From: Mycobacterium sp. OAS707
GTDB lineage: Bacteria; Actinomycetota; Actinomycetes; Mycobacteriales; Mycobacteriaceae
NCBI RefSeq assembly: GCF_014873705.1
Contig: NZ_JADBDS010000002.1
Location: 682,001 to 746,000 of the forward strand
DNA length: 64,000 bases
Reading direction: 5' to 3'
Positions 21,113 through 29,876 of the stretch are shown in pieces. The notes beneath the pieces are model-generated. The model worked only from the letters and a program-made list of their open reading frames with translations, was not told where the DNA came from and did no database searches. The position numbers and the translations under genes are program-made. Every line of letters begins with the position of its first letter. The first letter of the stretch is position 1.

Positions 21113-22642
21113 CTAGCAGCGCAGACCGTCCGGCGGGACCACCGAATCCACGAAGAAGTTCACCACCGACGTGTCGACGCATTCGTCGCCGTTGAACACC
21201 ACGGTGTGCTGGGTGCCGTCGAACGTGATCAGCGGGGCGCCCATCTGATGCGCCAGGTCGACCCCCGCCTGGTACGGGGTGGCCGGGTCATGGGTCGTTG
21301 AGACGACGACGACCTTGCCGGGTCCCGGCGAGGTGGCCGGGTGCGGGGTCGACGTCGGAGGCACCGGCCACATCGCACACAGATCGCGCGGAGCGAACCC
21401 GGTGAAGGCGCCGTACTCCATGAACGGCGCGACCTCACGGATCTGCCGATCAGCGTCGGCCCACACCGCGGGGTCGGTCGGGTACGCCGAGTCGACGCAG
21501 CGGATCGCGGCGAACGCGTCCTGAAGGTTTTTGTAGTGACCCGATTCGTCGCGATGCTGATAGTCATCGGCCAGCAGCAGCAGGTCTCCGGCGTCGGTGC
21601 CGCGCTGCAGGCCGAGCAGTCCACTGGTCAGGTACTGCCAATAGCGTCGCGAGTAGAGCGCGTTGACGGTGCCGGTCATCGCGTCCTGATAGCTCAGGCC
21701 GCGCGGATCCGACGTCCAGCCAGGCTTGTTCACCAGCGGGTTGACCAACTCGTGGAAGCGGTCGACGAACTTCGTCGGATCGGTGCCGAGCGGGCAGCCC
21801 GTCGACTGCGCGCAGTCGGTCGCGTAATCATTGAAAGCCGTTTGGAAACCGGCCATTTGGCGGATGCTGTTGGCGATCGGATCGAGACTGGGGTCGACGG
21901 CGCCATCGAGAACCATCGCCCGGACGCGGTCAGGGTACTGCTCGGCGTATGCGGCGCCCAGTTCGGTGCCGTAGGAGAAGCCGAGATAGTTGATCTGGTT
22001 CTCGCCGAGCGCCGACCGCACCACGTCCATGTCGCGCACCGACGACGCGGTGCCGGCGTTGGCCAGGAACTCGTTGCCCATCCGCTGGGCGCACTGGCCG
22101 GCGAGCTGGGTGTAGAGGGCTTCGATGTGGGCGACACCGTCGGGGCTGTAGTCGGCCATCGGCTCACGACGCCACGCGTCGAACTCTTCGTCGGTGCGAC
22201 AGCGCAGTTCCGGGGTGGAGTGGCCGACCCCGCGCGGATCGATGCCGATCAGATCGAACCGGCGGGTGATATCGGTGTTGGCCAGGGACGCGCCCATGCC
22301 TGCGACGGTGTCGACCGCCGATGCGCCGGGCCCACCGGGGTTGACGACGAGCACACCCATGCGGTCGCCCGACGCCGGAATGCGAATCACGGCCAACTGC
22401 GCTTGGGCGCCTTCAGGTTTGGCGTAATCCACCGGAACGGACACGGTCCCGCACTGTGCGGTCGGAATGGGTGTCGTGTCCCCGACGAACCGCTCGCAGC
22501 TTCCCCACAGCGGCGGCTGGCCGTACTGCTGCAGCGACTCGCCTTCCGGCGACGCCCATGCAGCAGGACACGCGATCGCCGACATCAGGGAGATCGCGAG
22601 CAGCACTGAATTCACCCTGCCCGCCCGCCACATGGCGAACAT
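21113..22642 (-). CDS. Secreted alpha/beta-hydrolase fold peptidase, TAP-like (Rv2223c-like)
   Basis: 509 residues from the ATG at 22642 (an ATG at 22633 is also possible). A signal peptide of basic residues then VNSVLLAISLMSAIACPAAWA ends at a likely AWA cleavage site, so the protein is exported. The catalytic triad fits the tripeptidyl-aminopeptidase-like S33 family: Ser223 in LGFSYGTE, an Asp in STTHDPATPYQ and His in GTQHTVVF. Closely related to CaeA encoded 0.5 kb away: many segments are shared (GFDPRGV/GIDPRGV, MVLDGAVDP), so the two are tandem paralogues. Substrate is unknown; proteolysis at the envelope is inferred from the paralogue. Confidence 0.88.
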   Translation of the reverse strand: MFAMWRAGRVNSVLLAISLMSAIACPAAWASPEGESLQQYGQPPLWGSCERFVGDTTPIPTAQCGTVSVPVDYAKPEGAQAQLAVIRIPASGDRMGVLVVNPGGPGASAVDTVAGMGASLANTDITRRFDLIGIDPRGVGHSTPELRCRTDEEFDAWRREPMADYSPDGVAHIEALYTQLAGQCAQRMGNEFLANAGTASSVRDMDVVRSALGENQINYLGFSYGTELGAAYAEQYPDRVRAMVLDGAVDPSLDPIANSIRQMAGFQTAFNDYATDCAQSTGCPLGTDPTKFVDRFHELVNPLVNKPGWTSDPRGLSYQDAMTGTVNALYSRRYWQYLTSGLLGLQRGTDAGDLLLLADDYQHRDESGHYKNLQDAFAAIRCVDSAYPTDPAVWADADRQIREVAPFMEYGAFTGFAPRDLCAMWPVPPTSTPHPATSPGPGKVVVVSTTHDPATPYQAGVDLAHQMGAPLITFDGTQHTVVFNGDECVDTSVVNFFVDSVVPPDGLRC

Positions 22643-22698
22643 GTTCGCATGCGCAACGGCCGCAGGTCTGCGCCTGGGATACAACGGTGACCAGGCTG

Positions 22699-23148
22699 TT
22701 ATCTGGCGTCTAGCTCGTAGGTCAGCCAGGTGGACTTTTCGGCGCCGATGCCGTCGTAAAGGCGTTGCGCGGTCGCGTTGTCCGGAGCCGTCTCCCAAAA
22801 CAACTTCTCGGTACCGCGCTCACGGCACATGTCCAGACAGCGCTCGATCAACGCGCGACCCGTGCCCGTGCCCCGGGACGCCGGCACCACGAACAAGTCG
22901 TTGAGCACCCCGACCCGGGCGGCATACAGCGTCTGCCATGTCCAGTAGATCGTCGCGAAACCCAGTGGCGTTCCGTCGGTATCGCGCGCGATGAGCTGGA
23001 GCCCCTCGGACGGGTCGTCGATCAACGCGGCCACCAGCGCGCCCAACCGCTCGTCGGAGGGCTCGACGCGATAGAAGTCGCAGTATGCCCGCAGCATCGG
23101 CATCAACTCGGGGACGTCGGCGCGCCCGACGGTGGTGATGGTCAGCAT
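22699..23148 (-). CDS. GNAT family N-acetyltransferase
   Basis: 149 residues from the ATG at 23148. The GNAT acetyl-CoA site is seen in VLNDLFVVPASRGTGTGRAL (motif A, R/Q-x-x-G-x-G/A form RGTGTGRAL near residue 95), with the C-terminal NATAQRLYDGIGAEKSTW (motif B). Substrate unknown. The start overlaps the stop of caeA by seven bases on the same strand, and the gene is followed by the second peptidase after about 55 bases, so it is placed between two paralogous exported peptidases in one transcription direction. In M. tuberculosis the two peptidase genes are adjacent, so this gene is an addition or a loss there. Confidence 0.85.
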   Translation of the reverse strand: MLTITTVGRADVPELMPMLRAYCDFYRVEPSDERLGALVAALIDDPSEGLQLIARDTDGTPLGFATIYWTWQTLYAARVGVLNDLFVVPASRGTGTGRALIERCLDMCRERGTEKLFWETAPDNATAQRLYDGIGAEKSTWLTYELDAR

Positions 23149-24650
23149 CGGGCGTTCGCCGGCGGCACGGTCACGTCCAGAAGGTAGCGCGTCGCGATGT
23201 CGTCGACGCACGAATTCCCTTGGAAGACAACGGTGTGCTGAGTTCCTTCGAACGTGAGCAACGTGCCACCGAGTTGCTGAGCCAGGTCGACGCCTGCCTT
23301 GTACGGTGTTGCCGGATCGTTGGTTGTCGAGACCACGAGGATCGGCGGCAGGCCTTTCACATTGATCTCATGCTGATCGCCGGTCGCGGGCACCGGCCAG
23401 AACGCGCACGTGTCAAGGGGTGCAAGGCCGGTGAATTCGCCGTAGTTCATGAACGGCGCGACCTCGCGGACGCGACGGTCCTCGTCGACCACCTTGGCGC
23501 GGTCGGTGATGTGCGGCTTGTCCATGCAGTTGACCGCGACGCGAACGTCGGTGGAGTTGTTGTAATGCCCCTTGGCGTCGCGACCCATGTAGAGGTCGGC
23601 CATCGCGAGCATGGTGTCGCCCGTGCCGTCGCGCAGTTCCGACAGCGCCTGGGTCAGGTGCCGCCACAGGTTCGGTGAGTACAACGGCAGAATCGTCCCG
23701 ACGATCGCATCGCTATAGCTCAGCCCGCGGGGATCCCTCGTCTCGGCCGGGTGCTTCACCAACGGTTCGACCAGGCTCTTGTAGACGTCCGTCGCCTTGG
23801 CGGGATCGGTGCCAAGCGGGCAGTCGGGGTGCTGTGCACAGTCGGCGGCGTAGTTGTCGAACGCCTTCTGGAACGCGGCGGCCTGCCGGATCTCCTCCTC
23901 GATCTGGTCGGCGTTGGGGTCGACGGCGCCGTCGAGGATCATCGCGCGGACCTTGTCGGGATAGTCCTCGGCGTAAAGCGCCCCGATCCGGGTGCCGTAC
24001 GAGTAGCCGAGATAGGTCAGCTTGTCGTCGCCGAGGCCGACGCGGATGGCCTCGAGATCCTTTGCCACGTTGGCGGTTCCGAGGTTCTCCAGGAATTCCT
24101 TGCCCATCTTGTCAAGACAGCGCTGGACGAACTCCTTGTTCTCCTTCTCGATGTGGTCGACGCCCTCCTGGGTGTACTCGACTGTCGGGTCCGCGCGCAG
24201 CCGGTCATTGTCGTCATCGGAGTTGCACCACGCCGCGGGCATGGAGTTGGCGACGCCGCGGGGGTCGAAGCCGACGAGATCGAATCGCTCACGCAGCGGC
24301 TGCGGCAGCGTCGAGGCCATCGACGCGGCCGCTTCGACGCCCGACTCCCCGGGGCCGCCGGGGTTGACGACGAGCGAGCCGATCTTGTCGCCGGTGGCCT
24401 TGATCCGAAGCATCGCGATCTGAGCGACGTTGCCGTCGGGCTTGGAATAGTCGACGGGCACCGACAGCAATCCGCACTCGGCGCCCGCGGGGATGCGAGC
24501 TACTTCGGTGGCCGCGGACTTGCACGGCGACCACTGGATCGGTGTGCCCGGCCGGGGCGCCGAGATGACGGCGCGTCCCTGGACCACGTTGCTGCACCCG
24601 GCCAGTAGCAGGGCAGCGATGGTCGCGAGGACCCCGATCTTGAGGTTCAT
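23142..24650 (-). CDS. caeA: Cell-envelope serine peptidase CaeA/Hip1
   Basis: 502 residues from the ATG at 24650. The N-terminus MNLKIGVLATIAALLLAGCS contains a lipobox (LLAGC), so a lipoprotein anchored outside the membrane is predicted. Catalytic Ser217 in LGYSYGTR, Asp in STTNDPATPYK and His in GTQHTVVF form the triad of the Rv2224c family. In M. tuberculosis this protein cleaves GroEL2 at the cell wall and modulates host responses; that role is family knowledge. The cysteine pairs typical of the family are present. Its stop overlaps the GNAT start. Codon use is as the neighbours. Confidence 0.92.
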   Translation of the reverse strand: MNLKIGVLATIAALLLAGCSNVVQGRAVISAPRPGTPIQWSPCKSAATEVARIPAGAECGLLSVPVDYSKPDGNVAQIAMLRIKATGDKIGSLVVNPGGPGESGVEAAASMASTLPQPLRERFDLVGFDPRGVANSMPAAWCNSDDDNDRLRADPTVEYTQEGVDHIEKENKEFVQRCLDKMGKEFLENLGTANVAKDLEAIRVGLGDDKLTYLGYSYGTRIGALYAEDYPDKVRAMILDGAVDPNADQIEEEIRQAAAFQKAFDNYAADCAQHPDCPLGTDPAKATDVYKSLVEPLVKHPAETRDPRGLSYSDAIVGTILPLYSPNLWRHLTQALSELRDGTGDTMLAMADLYMGRDAKGHYNNSTDVRVAVNCMDKPHITDRAKVVDEDRRVREVAPFMNYGEFTGLAPLDTCAFWPVPATGDQHEINVKGLPPILVVSTTNDPATPYKAGVDLAQQLGGTLLTFEGTQHTVVFQGNSCVDDIATRYLLDVTVPPANARC

Positions 24651-24706
24651 GGCTTCACATGCTGCCATGACCGGGCATCCGCCCTGGCGAGGCGGGGTTT
24701 GAAGCG

Positions 24707-26098
24707 TTACCTCGTGGCGTCGAGCAACTCGTTCAGCGCGGCTTCGAAGTCGTCGGCCATGTCCCACAGATCGGGCAGCAACTCAGGACAGGACACGATG
24801 CCGACGTCAAGCTTGCCGGTCAAAGACATCACGGTGATGTTCAGCCCTGAGCCGTGGAAGATCGGGCCCAGCGGGTACATGGCCTTGACCTCGCTGCCGA
24901 GGAAGTACAGCGGCACCTGCGGGCCGGGCACGTTGGAGATGACCAGGTTGTGCACCGGGCGCGCCTCTGTCAGCCGACTGCTTGCGTAGACACGCATGGC
25001 CACACCGAACACCGCGGGCGCGGCGAACTGGGTCCAGTCCTGAAGCAGGGTCGCCCCGATGGCCGAACTGTGTTGTTTGGCAACCGAATTCGCCTCTGCG
25101 ATGGATTTCAGCCGCTGGCCGGGGTCGTCGATGTGGGTTTCCAGTTTGGCGAACATGCCCGACACCTGATTGCGGCCGGGCCGGTCGGACTTCTCGTGCA
25201 CCGACACCGGAACCATCGCGACAAGCGAGTTGTCGGGCAGTTCGCCGCGGTCCTGCAGGAACTTCCGCAGCACCCCGGAAACCAGCGCCATCACGACGTC
25301 GTTGACCTTCACGCCGAAGTGGTTTTTGACGGTCTTGATGTCCTCGAGGTCCAGTTGGGCGAACGCGATGTTGCGGTGGCCGGTGACGTTGGCGTTGAAC
25401 GCGGTCTTGGGCGCGGCGAACGGTGCGGCCATCGCCAGCCCGCTGCGGGCGCGTTTGAGGGTGTCCACCACCGTCGAAAGCGTGGTCGGCACCACGTTGA
25501 CCAGCCGTAACGGCCGGGTGACGAACTTGACTGCGCCGCTGACCGCGATCTCAAGACCGCTGGCATCGCCAACGCCGTCGACTGGGTCCGGCGGGGGCGC
25601 GTCCGGTTCGGTGCTGCACAGCTGCGACATCAGGTTGGCGCCGGTGACGCCGTCGATGCCGGCGTGGTGCATCTTGGTCATGATCGCCAGCCGGCCCCCG
25701 GCGTGGGCGTCGGTGCCCGCGATGTTCTCGATCACCCACGTCTCCCACAGCGGCCTGCTGCGGTCCAGCGGAAGCGAAGCGATGTGGCCGCAGATCTCGG
25801 CCAGCTCACGTCGACCGCCCGGCGCGGGCAGGCCGATGCGATGCAGATGCCGGTCGACGTCAAAGTCCTTGTCGTCCACCCACACTGGATGGTCGGGGTT
25901 GAATCGGCTGTCGGCGAGCTTCTCGCGGAACTGCGGCATCGCCTTGATGCGCAGGTTCAGCGCGTCGCGCAGCCGGTCGAAGGTGTAGCCACCCGGCATG
26001 GTCGAGGTGTCGAGTTCGAGAATCGAGCACACATGCAATGGCTGCTTGGCGGTTTCGAGGTAAAGGAAGCTGGCGTCGAGTCCGCTGAGCCGTTGCAT
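24707..26098 (-). CDS. Wax ester synthase/diacylglycerol acyltransferase (WS/DGAT)
   Basis: 463 residues from the ATG at 26098 (MQRLSGLDASFLYLET is the standard start of this family; 15 more in-frame residues upstream are not needed). The acyltransferase motif HHAGIDG near residue 145 supplies the catalytic His and Asp. Other family blocks: FNPDHPVWVDDKDFDVDRH, PLWETWVIE and NLVISNVPGPQVPLY near the C-terminus. Such enzymes make triacylglycerol or wax esters from acyl-CoA at the inner membrane and support lipid storage in mycobacteria. No homologue lies at this position in M. tuberculosis, so this copy is an accessory paralogue. Divergent from panB. Confidence 0.9.
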   Translation of the reverse strand: MQRLSGLDASFLYLETAKQPLHVCSILELDTSTMPGGYTFDRLRDALNLRIKAMPQFREKLADSRFNPDHPVWVDDKDFDVDRHLHRIGLPAPGGRRELAEICGHIASLPLDRSRPLWETWVIENIAGTDAHAGGRLAIMTKMHHAGIDGVTGANLMSQLCSTEPDAPPPDPVDGVGDASGLEIAVSGAVKFVTRPLRLVNVVPTTLSTVVDTLKRARSGLAMAAPFAAPKTAFNANVTGHRNIAFAQLDLEDIKTVKNHFGVKVNDVVMALVSGVLRKFLQDRGELPDNSLVAMVPVSVHEKSDRPGRNQVSGMFAKLETHIDDPGQRLKSIAEANSVAKQHSSAIGATLLQDWTQFAAPAVFGVAMRVYASSRLTEARPVHNLVISNVPGPQVPLYFLGSEVKAMYPLGPIFHGSGLNITVMSLTGKLDVGIVSCPELLPDLWDMADDFEAALNELLDATR

Positions 26099-26252
26099 GC
26101 CGGGAAGCTTATGCGTGGTCGCGCCGACTGTGAGGAAATCCACTTGACGGACTTTTAACTTTCCGACGCGACAGTGGCAGACTTGTGAACGTCAGACGAA
26201 CCCGGGGACCCAGAGGGCCACGAGGATCGACCCGACGAAACTACGAGGGACA

Positions 26253-27092
26253 ATGATGTCTGAGCAGACTGTTTACGGTGCTGCAGATTCCAAACCGCGC
26301 GCCAAAGTACGTACCCATCACCTTTTGAAGTGGAAGTCAGAAGGCCACAAGTGGGCCATGCTGACCGCCTACGACTACTCCACCGCCCGCGTCTTCGACG
26401 AAGCCGAGATTCCGGTGCTGCTGGTCGGCGACTCCGCCGCCAACGTCGTCTACGGCTACGACACCACGGTGCCGGTGACCATCGACGAGCTCATTCCGTT
26501 GGTCCGCGGCGTCGTGCGGGGCGCTCCGCACGCACTGGTGGTCGCGGATCTGCCGTTCGGCAGCTATGAGGCCGGCCCGCAGCAGGCGCTGGCCACCGCA
26601 ACCCGATTCCTCAAGGAAACCGGCGCGCACGCGGTCAAGCTGGAAGGCGGCGAGCGCGTCGCCGATCAGATCGCGACGCTGACGCAGGCCGGCATTCCGG
26701 TGGTGGCCCACATCGGGTTCACCCCGCAGAGCGTGAACGGTCTCGGCGGCTTCCGGGTACAGGGCCGCGGTGACGGCGCCGAGCAGACCATTCACGACGC
26801 CATCGCCGTTCAGGAAGCCGGCGCCATCGCCGTCGTGCTGGAGATGGTGCCCGCCGAGCTGGCCACCCAGATCACCGGCAAGCTGACCATTCCCACCGTG
26901 GGGATCGGCGCGGGACCGAACTGCGATGCGCAGGTGCTGGTCTGGCAGGACATGGCAGGAATGACAAGCGGCAAGACGGCCAAGTTCGTCAAGCGCTTCG
27001 GTGACATCGGCGGCGAATTACGCAGTGCCGCAGTGCAATACGCTAACGAGGTGGCCAGCGGCGCGTTCCCGGCCGAGGAGCACTCCTTCTAG
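26253..27092 (+). CDS. panB: 3-methyl-2-oxobutanoate hydroxymethyltransferase
   Basis: First step of pantothenate synthesis, ketopantoate from 2-oxoisovalerate and methylene-tetrahydrofolate. 279 residues (decamer-forming class II aldolase-like TIM barrel). Metal and substrate residues are seen in [22 protein letters not shown] and VKLEGGERV, with the C-terminal [18 protein letters not shown]. Two start ATGs are adjacent (26253 and 26256), behind a GAGGGACA ribosome site. Monocistronic; Rv2225 orthologue. Confidence 0.95.
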   Translation: MMSEQTVYGAADSKPRAKVRTHHLLKWKSEGHKWAMLTAYDYSTARVFDEAEIPVLLVGDSAANVVYGYDTTVPVTIDELIPLVRGVVRGAPHALVVADLPFGSYEAGPQQALATATRFLKETGAHAVKLEGGERVADQIATLTQAGIPVVAHIGFTPQSVNGLGGFRVQGRGDGAEQTIHDAIAVQEAGAIAVVLEMVPAELATQITGKLTIPTVGIGAGPNCDAQVLVWQDMAGMTSGKTAKFVKRFGDIGGELRSAAVQYANEVASGAFPAEEHSF

Positions 27093-27107
27093 GTCTTCCG
27101 CCTACCG

Positions 27108-27887
27108 CTACTGGAACTCGGGTTTGCGCTTCGCCAGGAACGCGTCGATGCCCTCGCGGCCGTCGGCGGAGTCCGCCAGCTTCGCGATCACCCGGCCCTC
27201 GAGTTCCATCTGCTCTTCGAGGCCGGCGGAGAACGTGGACAGCAGAAGGTTCTTCACACCGCCGTTGGATTCACTTGCGGTGGCGGCCATTTGGCTGGCG
27301 AGCTGATCGGTGCGGGCGGCCAATTCCGCGTCGGGCACCACCTCGGTGACCAAACCCCACTGCGACGCCTCCTGCGAGCCCAGCGTGCGGTTTGTCAGCA
27401 TCAACTCCTTGGTCTTGGTGATGCCGATCAGCCGCGGCAGATAGTACGAAGAACTGCCATCCGGGCTCAGCCCCGCGCGCGTGTAGGCCATCGTGAATGA
27501 GGAAGACTCCGCTGCCAGCACCAGATCGCCGGTGACCGCCAGCGAGAACCCTGCGCCGGCCGCGACGCCGTTGACCGAGGTGATCACCACTGCGTTCATC
27601 CGCGCGAACGTCGAGATGGCGCGGTGCAGTTCGTCGGCGACGACCTTGATGAACGGACCGCGGGTCTGCGCGGCCGCGAACGACTTGAGATCCCCTCCGG
27701 CGCAGAAGAACCGGCCCGATCCGGTGATGACGACCACCTTGGTGGATGGTGTGTCGCAACGCTTGGCAGCATCGGCCAGTTCGCGAGTCATGGTGTCGTT
27801 CATGCCGTTTGCGGCATCTGGACGGTTCAGCGTGATCCGTGTGATGGGCCCGGACTGCTCGAACTTGATGGTCTCGTATTCGGTCAC
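27108..27887 (-). CDS. Enoyl-CoA hydratase/isomerase family protein
   Basis: 259 residues from the GTG at 27887. Crotonase fold with ITLNRPDAANGMND, oxyanion-hole loop SGRFFCAGGDLKSF and GVAAGAGFSLAVTGDLVLAAE. The position of the usual catalytic glutamates is filled by RAGLSPDGSSSYYLPRLIG; Asp rather than Glu in this loop is typical of isomerase-like members, so dehydration versus isomerisation cannot be settled. The start overlaps the stop of the TetR gene by four bases (TGA inside GTGA), so the regulator and enzyme are co-expressed. Rather short compared with trifunctional enzymes and of usual length for single-domain crotonases. Confidence 0.88.
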   Translation of the reverse strand: MTEYETIKFEQSGPITRITLNRPDAANGMNDTMTRELADAAKRCDTPSTKVVVITGSGRFFCAGGDLKSFAAAQTRGPFIKVVADELHRAISTFARMNAVVITSVNGVAAGAGFSLAVTGDLVLAAESSSFTMAYTRAGLSPDGSSSYYLPRLIGITKTKELMLTNRTLGSQEASQWGLVTEVVPDAELAARTDQLASQMAATASESNGGVKNLLLSTFSAGLEEQMELEGRVIAKLADSADGREGIDAFLAKRKPEFQ

Positions 27888-28552
27888 ACCTGGACTGTAT
27901 CGGCAAACCCCAGCCGGGCGGCCGTCGCCTTGTGAAGTTTGGCGAAGTCGCCGGCGAACCCCAACGTGCGCAGTGCCCCGTCGGCAATCACCCATGGCTG
28001 CTCGTCGGGGCAATCGATGTCGTCGGAGCGCCTGTTGATCACCGATTCGACCAGCCGAAACGGCAGATCGTCTGCATCGGCTGGCCCGTCGTACTCCGCG
28101 ATGACCTCGGCCGAGATGCTGCGATACCGGCCGCGCAGTTCGGCACGCCGCAACCGGAACTGTTCGAAGCGATCCAGGCGCAACTCGGGAAGCAGATACA
28201 ACGCGCCCAGATTCCAGCGACTGGCGCACAGTTGGGTCACATCAGCGACGACCAACGCGTGCAGTCGTGGCGCGGCCGGGCCCTTCTCGCCGAGGAGTTC
28301 GGCGGCCAGCCGCAACGGCTCGTCGACCGTGCCGGTCAGCAGGGCGTCGAGGATGTCGTCCTTGGTGGCGAAGTGGTGATACAGCGAGGCCTGTCGAACG
28401 CCGACAGCATCGGCGATCCTCCGCGTCGATGTGCTCGCGTAACCGAGGTCGGTGAAAAGTTCGGCTGCCGCGTCGAGGATCTCCTCACGCGCGGTCTTAC
28501 CCGGTCGCCGCGACTGCTCCAGCCTCGGGCGTCCACGGCCGTCGCTGCGCAT
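27884..28552 (-). CDS. TetR family transcriptional regulator
   Basis: 222 residues. The N-terminal DNA-binding domain reads EILDAAAELFTDLGYASTSTRRIADAVGVRQASLYHHF (seen in parts: AAAELFTDLGY, RRIADAVGVRQASLYHHF), the standard TetR helix-turn-helix. The C-terminal ligand domain is of the TetR_C type but no ligand can be told. It is translationally coupled to the enoyl-CoA hydratase downstream and is divergent from the membrane protein/DUF1989 operon, which makes it a candidate regulator of either. No matching palindrome was noticed just upstream of its own start. Confidence 0.88.
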   Translation of the reverse strand: MRSDGRGRPRLEQSRRPGKTAREEILDAAAELFTDLGYASTSTRRIADAVGVRQASLYHHFATKDDILDALLTGTVDEPLRLAAELLGEKGPAAPRLHALVVADVTQLCASRWNLGALYLLPELRLDRFEQFRLRRAELRGRYRSISAEVIAEYDGPADADDLPFRLVESVINRRSDDIDCPDEQPWVIADGALRTLGFAGDFAKLHKATAARLGFADTVQV

Positions 28553-28612
28553 GGCCCCATTCTCGCACTGAGATTGGGATACTCAGGAGATCGGCGAAGG
28601 GGGAGGACTGGC

Positions 28613-28996
28613 GTGAACGAGCACTCGCCGGAGCGGCAAAAGGCGTATGACCGAGAGTTAGCCCATTCACGTCATGTGATCAACACAGCCAAACTGGTGG
28701 TGACCTTCGCGGCGGCAACCGCAGCGACCTTTGTTGCTACTGCACTGCAAACGGGGAACCCGAACTGCTCGGACAGGTGGGCGGCCTGGCTGCTGATTCC
28801 CACCCTCGTCATAACCGTTGGTCTTGTCGTGTTCCCGCCGTTTCACCACGAAGGCGAGCTGACACCGGAGAAGTTTCAACACGTGAAGCGGTGGACGTGG
28901 GCGGCGTACGCACTGATGGTGGCGCAAATCGCTTTTGCGGCAGCATCGAGCGTCGTCGCTGTGATCGGGTTGCTACACGAGACGCCGCGAGCCTGA
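28613..28996 (+). CDS. Small membrane protein of unknown function
   Basis: 127 residues from the GTG at 28613, which is preceded by GGGAGG. The ORF is open far upstream but that part is the shadow of the TetR gene. A charged N-terminus of about 22 residues is followed by three hydrophobic helices (VINTAKLVVTFAAATAATFV, WAAWLLIPTLVITVGLVVF and ALMVAQIAFAAASSVVAVIG). Between helices 2 and 3 there is a charged loop HHEGELTPEKFQHVKRW. I do not recognise a family. It ends 40 bases before the regulatory region of the carboxylase operon, and may be co-transcribed only in part. Confidence 0.6.
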   Translation: MNEHSPERQKAYDRELAHSRHVINTAKLVVTFAAATAATFVATALQTGNPNCSDRWAAWLLIPTLVITVGLVVFPPFHHEGELTPEKFQHVKRWTWAAYALMVAQIAFAAASSVVAVIGLLHETPRA

Positions 28997-29014
28997 CTCG
29001 AGTGGCTCTAATAC

Positions 29015-29028
29015 CTGTCATTTGATAG
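29015..29028. promoter_or_regulatory. Palindrome CTnTCA-n2-TGAnAG, copy 1
   Basis: CTGTCATTTGATAG is an imperfect 14-base palindrome. A second copy of the same plan lies at 29089-29102 in reverse sense; with three extra flanking bases the two sites are inverted repeats of each other at 14 of 17 positions. The pair brackets the GlnR-type box. An operator for a dimeric repressor is inferred. Confidence 0.5.
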
Positions 29029-29036
29029 AAATACAG

Positions 29037-29074
29037 TCAACGCACTCGTAACAGCCGCGATACGCGGGTGGAAT
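29037..29074 (+). promoter_or_regulatory. GlnR-type box upstream of the DUF1989/carboxylase operon
   Basis: Four half elements at exact 11-base spacing: TCAAC-n6-GTAAC-n6-GATAC-n6-GGAAT, i.e. AC-n9-AC-n9-AC-n9-AT. This fits the mycobacterial GlnR core (AC-n9-AC or AT). It lies 50-87 bases before the TTG start of the first operon gene, about the same distance as the box before glnA1. Nitrogen-limitation control is inferred. Confidence 0.7.
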
Positions 29075-29088
29075 CGCTGCGCTGAAAA

Positions 29089-29102
29089 CTTTCAAGTGAC
29101 AG
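29089..29102. promoter_or_regulatory. Palindrome CTnTCA-n2-TGAnAG, copy 2
   Basis: CTTTCAAGTGACAG, centre 74 bases from copy 1 (seven helical turns), which would allow two dimers to meet by looping. It lies 22 bases before the TTG start, so binding here would block transcription or its early elongation. Confidence 0.5.
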
Positions 29103-29123
29103 TTATTCGGACAGGAGCCGACC

Positions 29124-29876
29124 TTGGGTACCGAATCGACGACAGGGGCGCGCGACCACGCCCGGTCTCAGGTACAAACCGCCGCCATGCGGATTCCCGC
29201 CACGCCGCCCGGCGTCGAACCGTCGCGGCTGCTGTGGGCCGAGGCTGTACCTCCCGGCTCATATGCGACCAAAGTCCTGGGCCGCGGCACCCGCCTTCGG
29301 TTGATCGACCCCGACGGCGGCGCGTGCGCGCATCTGCTGCTCTTTCGCTCAGACGCGCCATGGGAGCGACTCAACGTGGCCGACACCGTGAAGGTGCCGT
29401 GGCAGGCATACCTCGGCGTCGGGCATCCGCTGCTGTCTGATCAGGGCAGGGTGTTGGCGACCGTGGTCGCAGACAGCTCGGGCCGTCACGACACGTTGTG
29501 CGGCATGACCGATGCCGGGCGGGCGAAGATGCTGCTGGCCGCCGTCAAGCACGGCCTCGATCTGCGCGACGTTGCGCCATCGGTGTCGCTGTTCAAGGGC
29601 GTGCGCGTCGGCGACGACGGGTCACTGGGCTTCACTGGGTCGGCTGGACCGGGGGCGGCAGTCGATCTGCTCATTCACCTGCCTGTGGTGGTCGCTCTCG
29701 TCAACACGGCTCATCCCCTAGACCCCGAGCCCGCGCTGACCGGTCTCGACGTGCTGGCCTGGCGCGCGGGTGAACAGCTGACCACCCCGGTCAACGACGA
29801 ACCCGAATACCTGCGTGCCCTGTTCAACACCGAAAGCACTTGGGCCGCAGCGCAAACCAGTGAGGCAAGCAAATGA
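29124..29876 (+). CDS. Urea amidolyase-associated protein 1 (DUF1989; CgdA/CgdB-like)
   Basis: 250 residues. A TTG start at 29124 is chosen because AGGAG lies six bases before it; the first ATG is at 29187 (MRIPATPPGVEPSRLLW) and lacks such a site. The protein is the UAAP1 type of DUF1989: PGSYATKVLGRGTRLRLID, GGACAHLLLFRSDAPWERLN and SSGRHDTLCGMTDAG. In other bacteria the two associated proteins form carboxyguanidine deiminase (CgdAB), acting between guanidine carboxylase and allophanate hydrolase; the sequence alone does not show which substrate applies here. It overlaps the next gene by four bases. GlnR-type box upstream. Confidence 0.82.
   Translation: MGTESTTGARDHARSQVQTAAMRIPATPPGVEPSRLLWAEAVPPGSYATKVLGRGTRLRLIDPDGGACAHLLLFRSDAPWERLNVADTVKVPWQAYLGVGHPLLSDQGRVLATVVADSSGRHDTLCGMTDAGRAKMLLAAVKHGLDLRDVAPSVSLFKGVRVGDDGSLGFTGSAGPGAAVDLLIHLPVVVALVNTAHPLDPEPALTGLDVLAWRAGEQLTTPVNDEPEYLRALFNTESTWAAAQTSEASK

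Noticed and set aside
28997..29123. Guanidine (ykkC-type) riboswitch before the DUF1989 operon
   Set aside because: The conserved blocks of that riboswitch were not found; a protein-binding region fits better.
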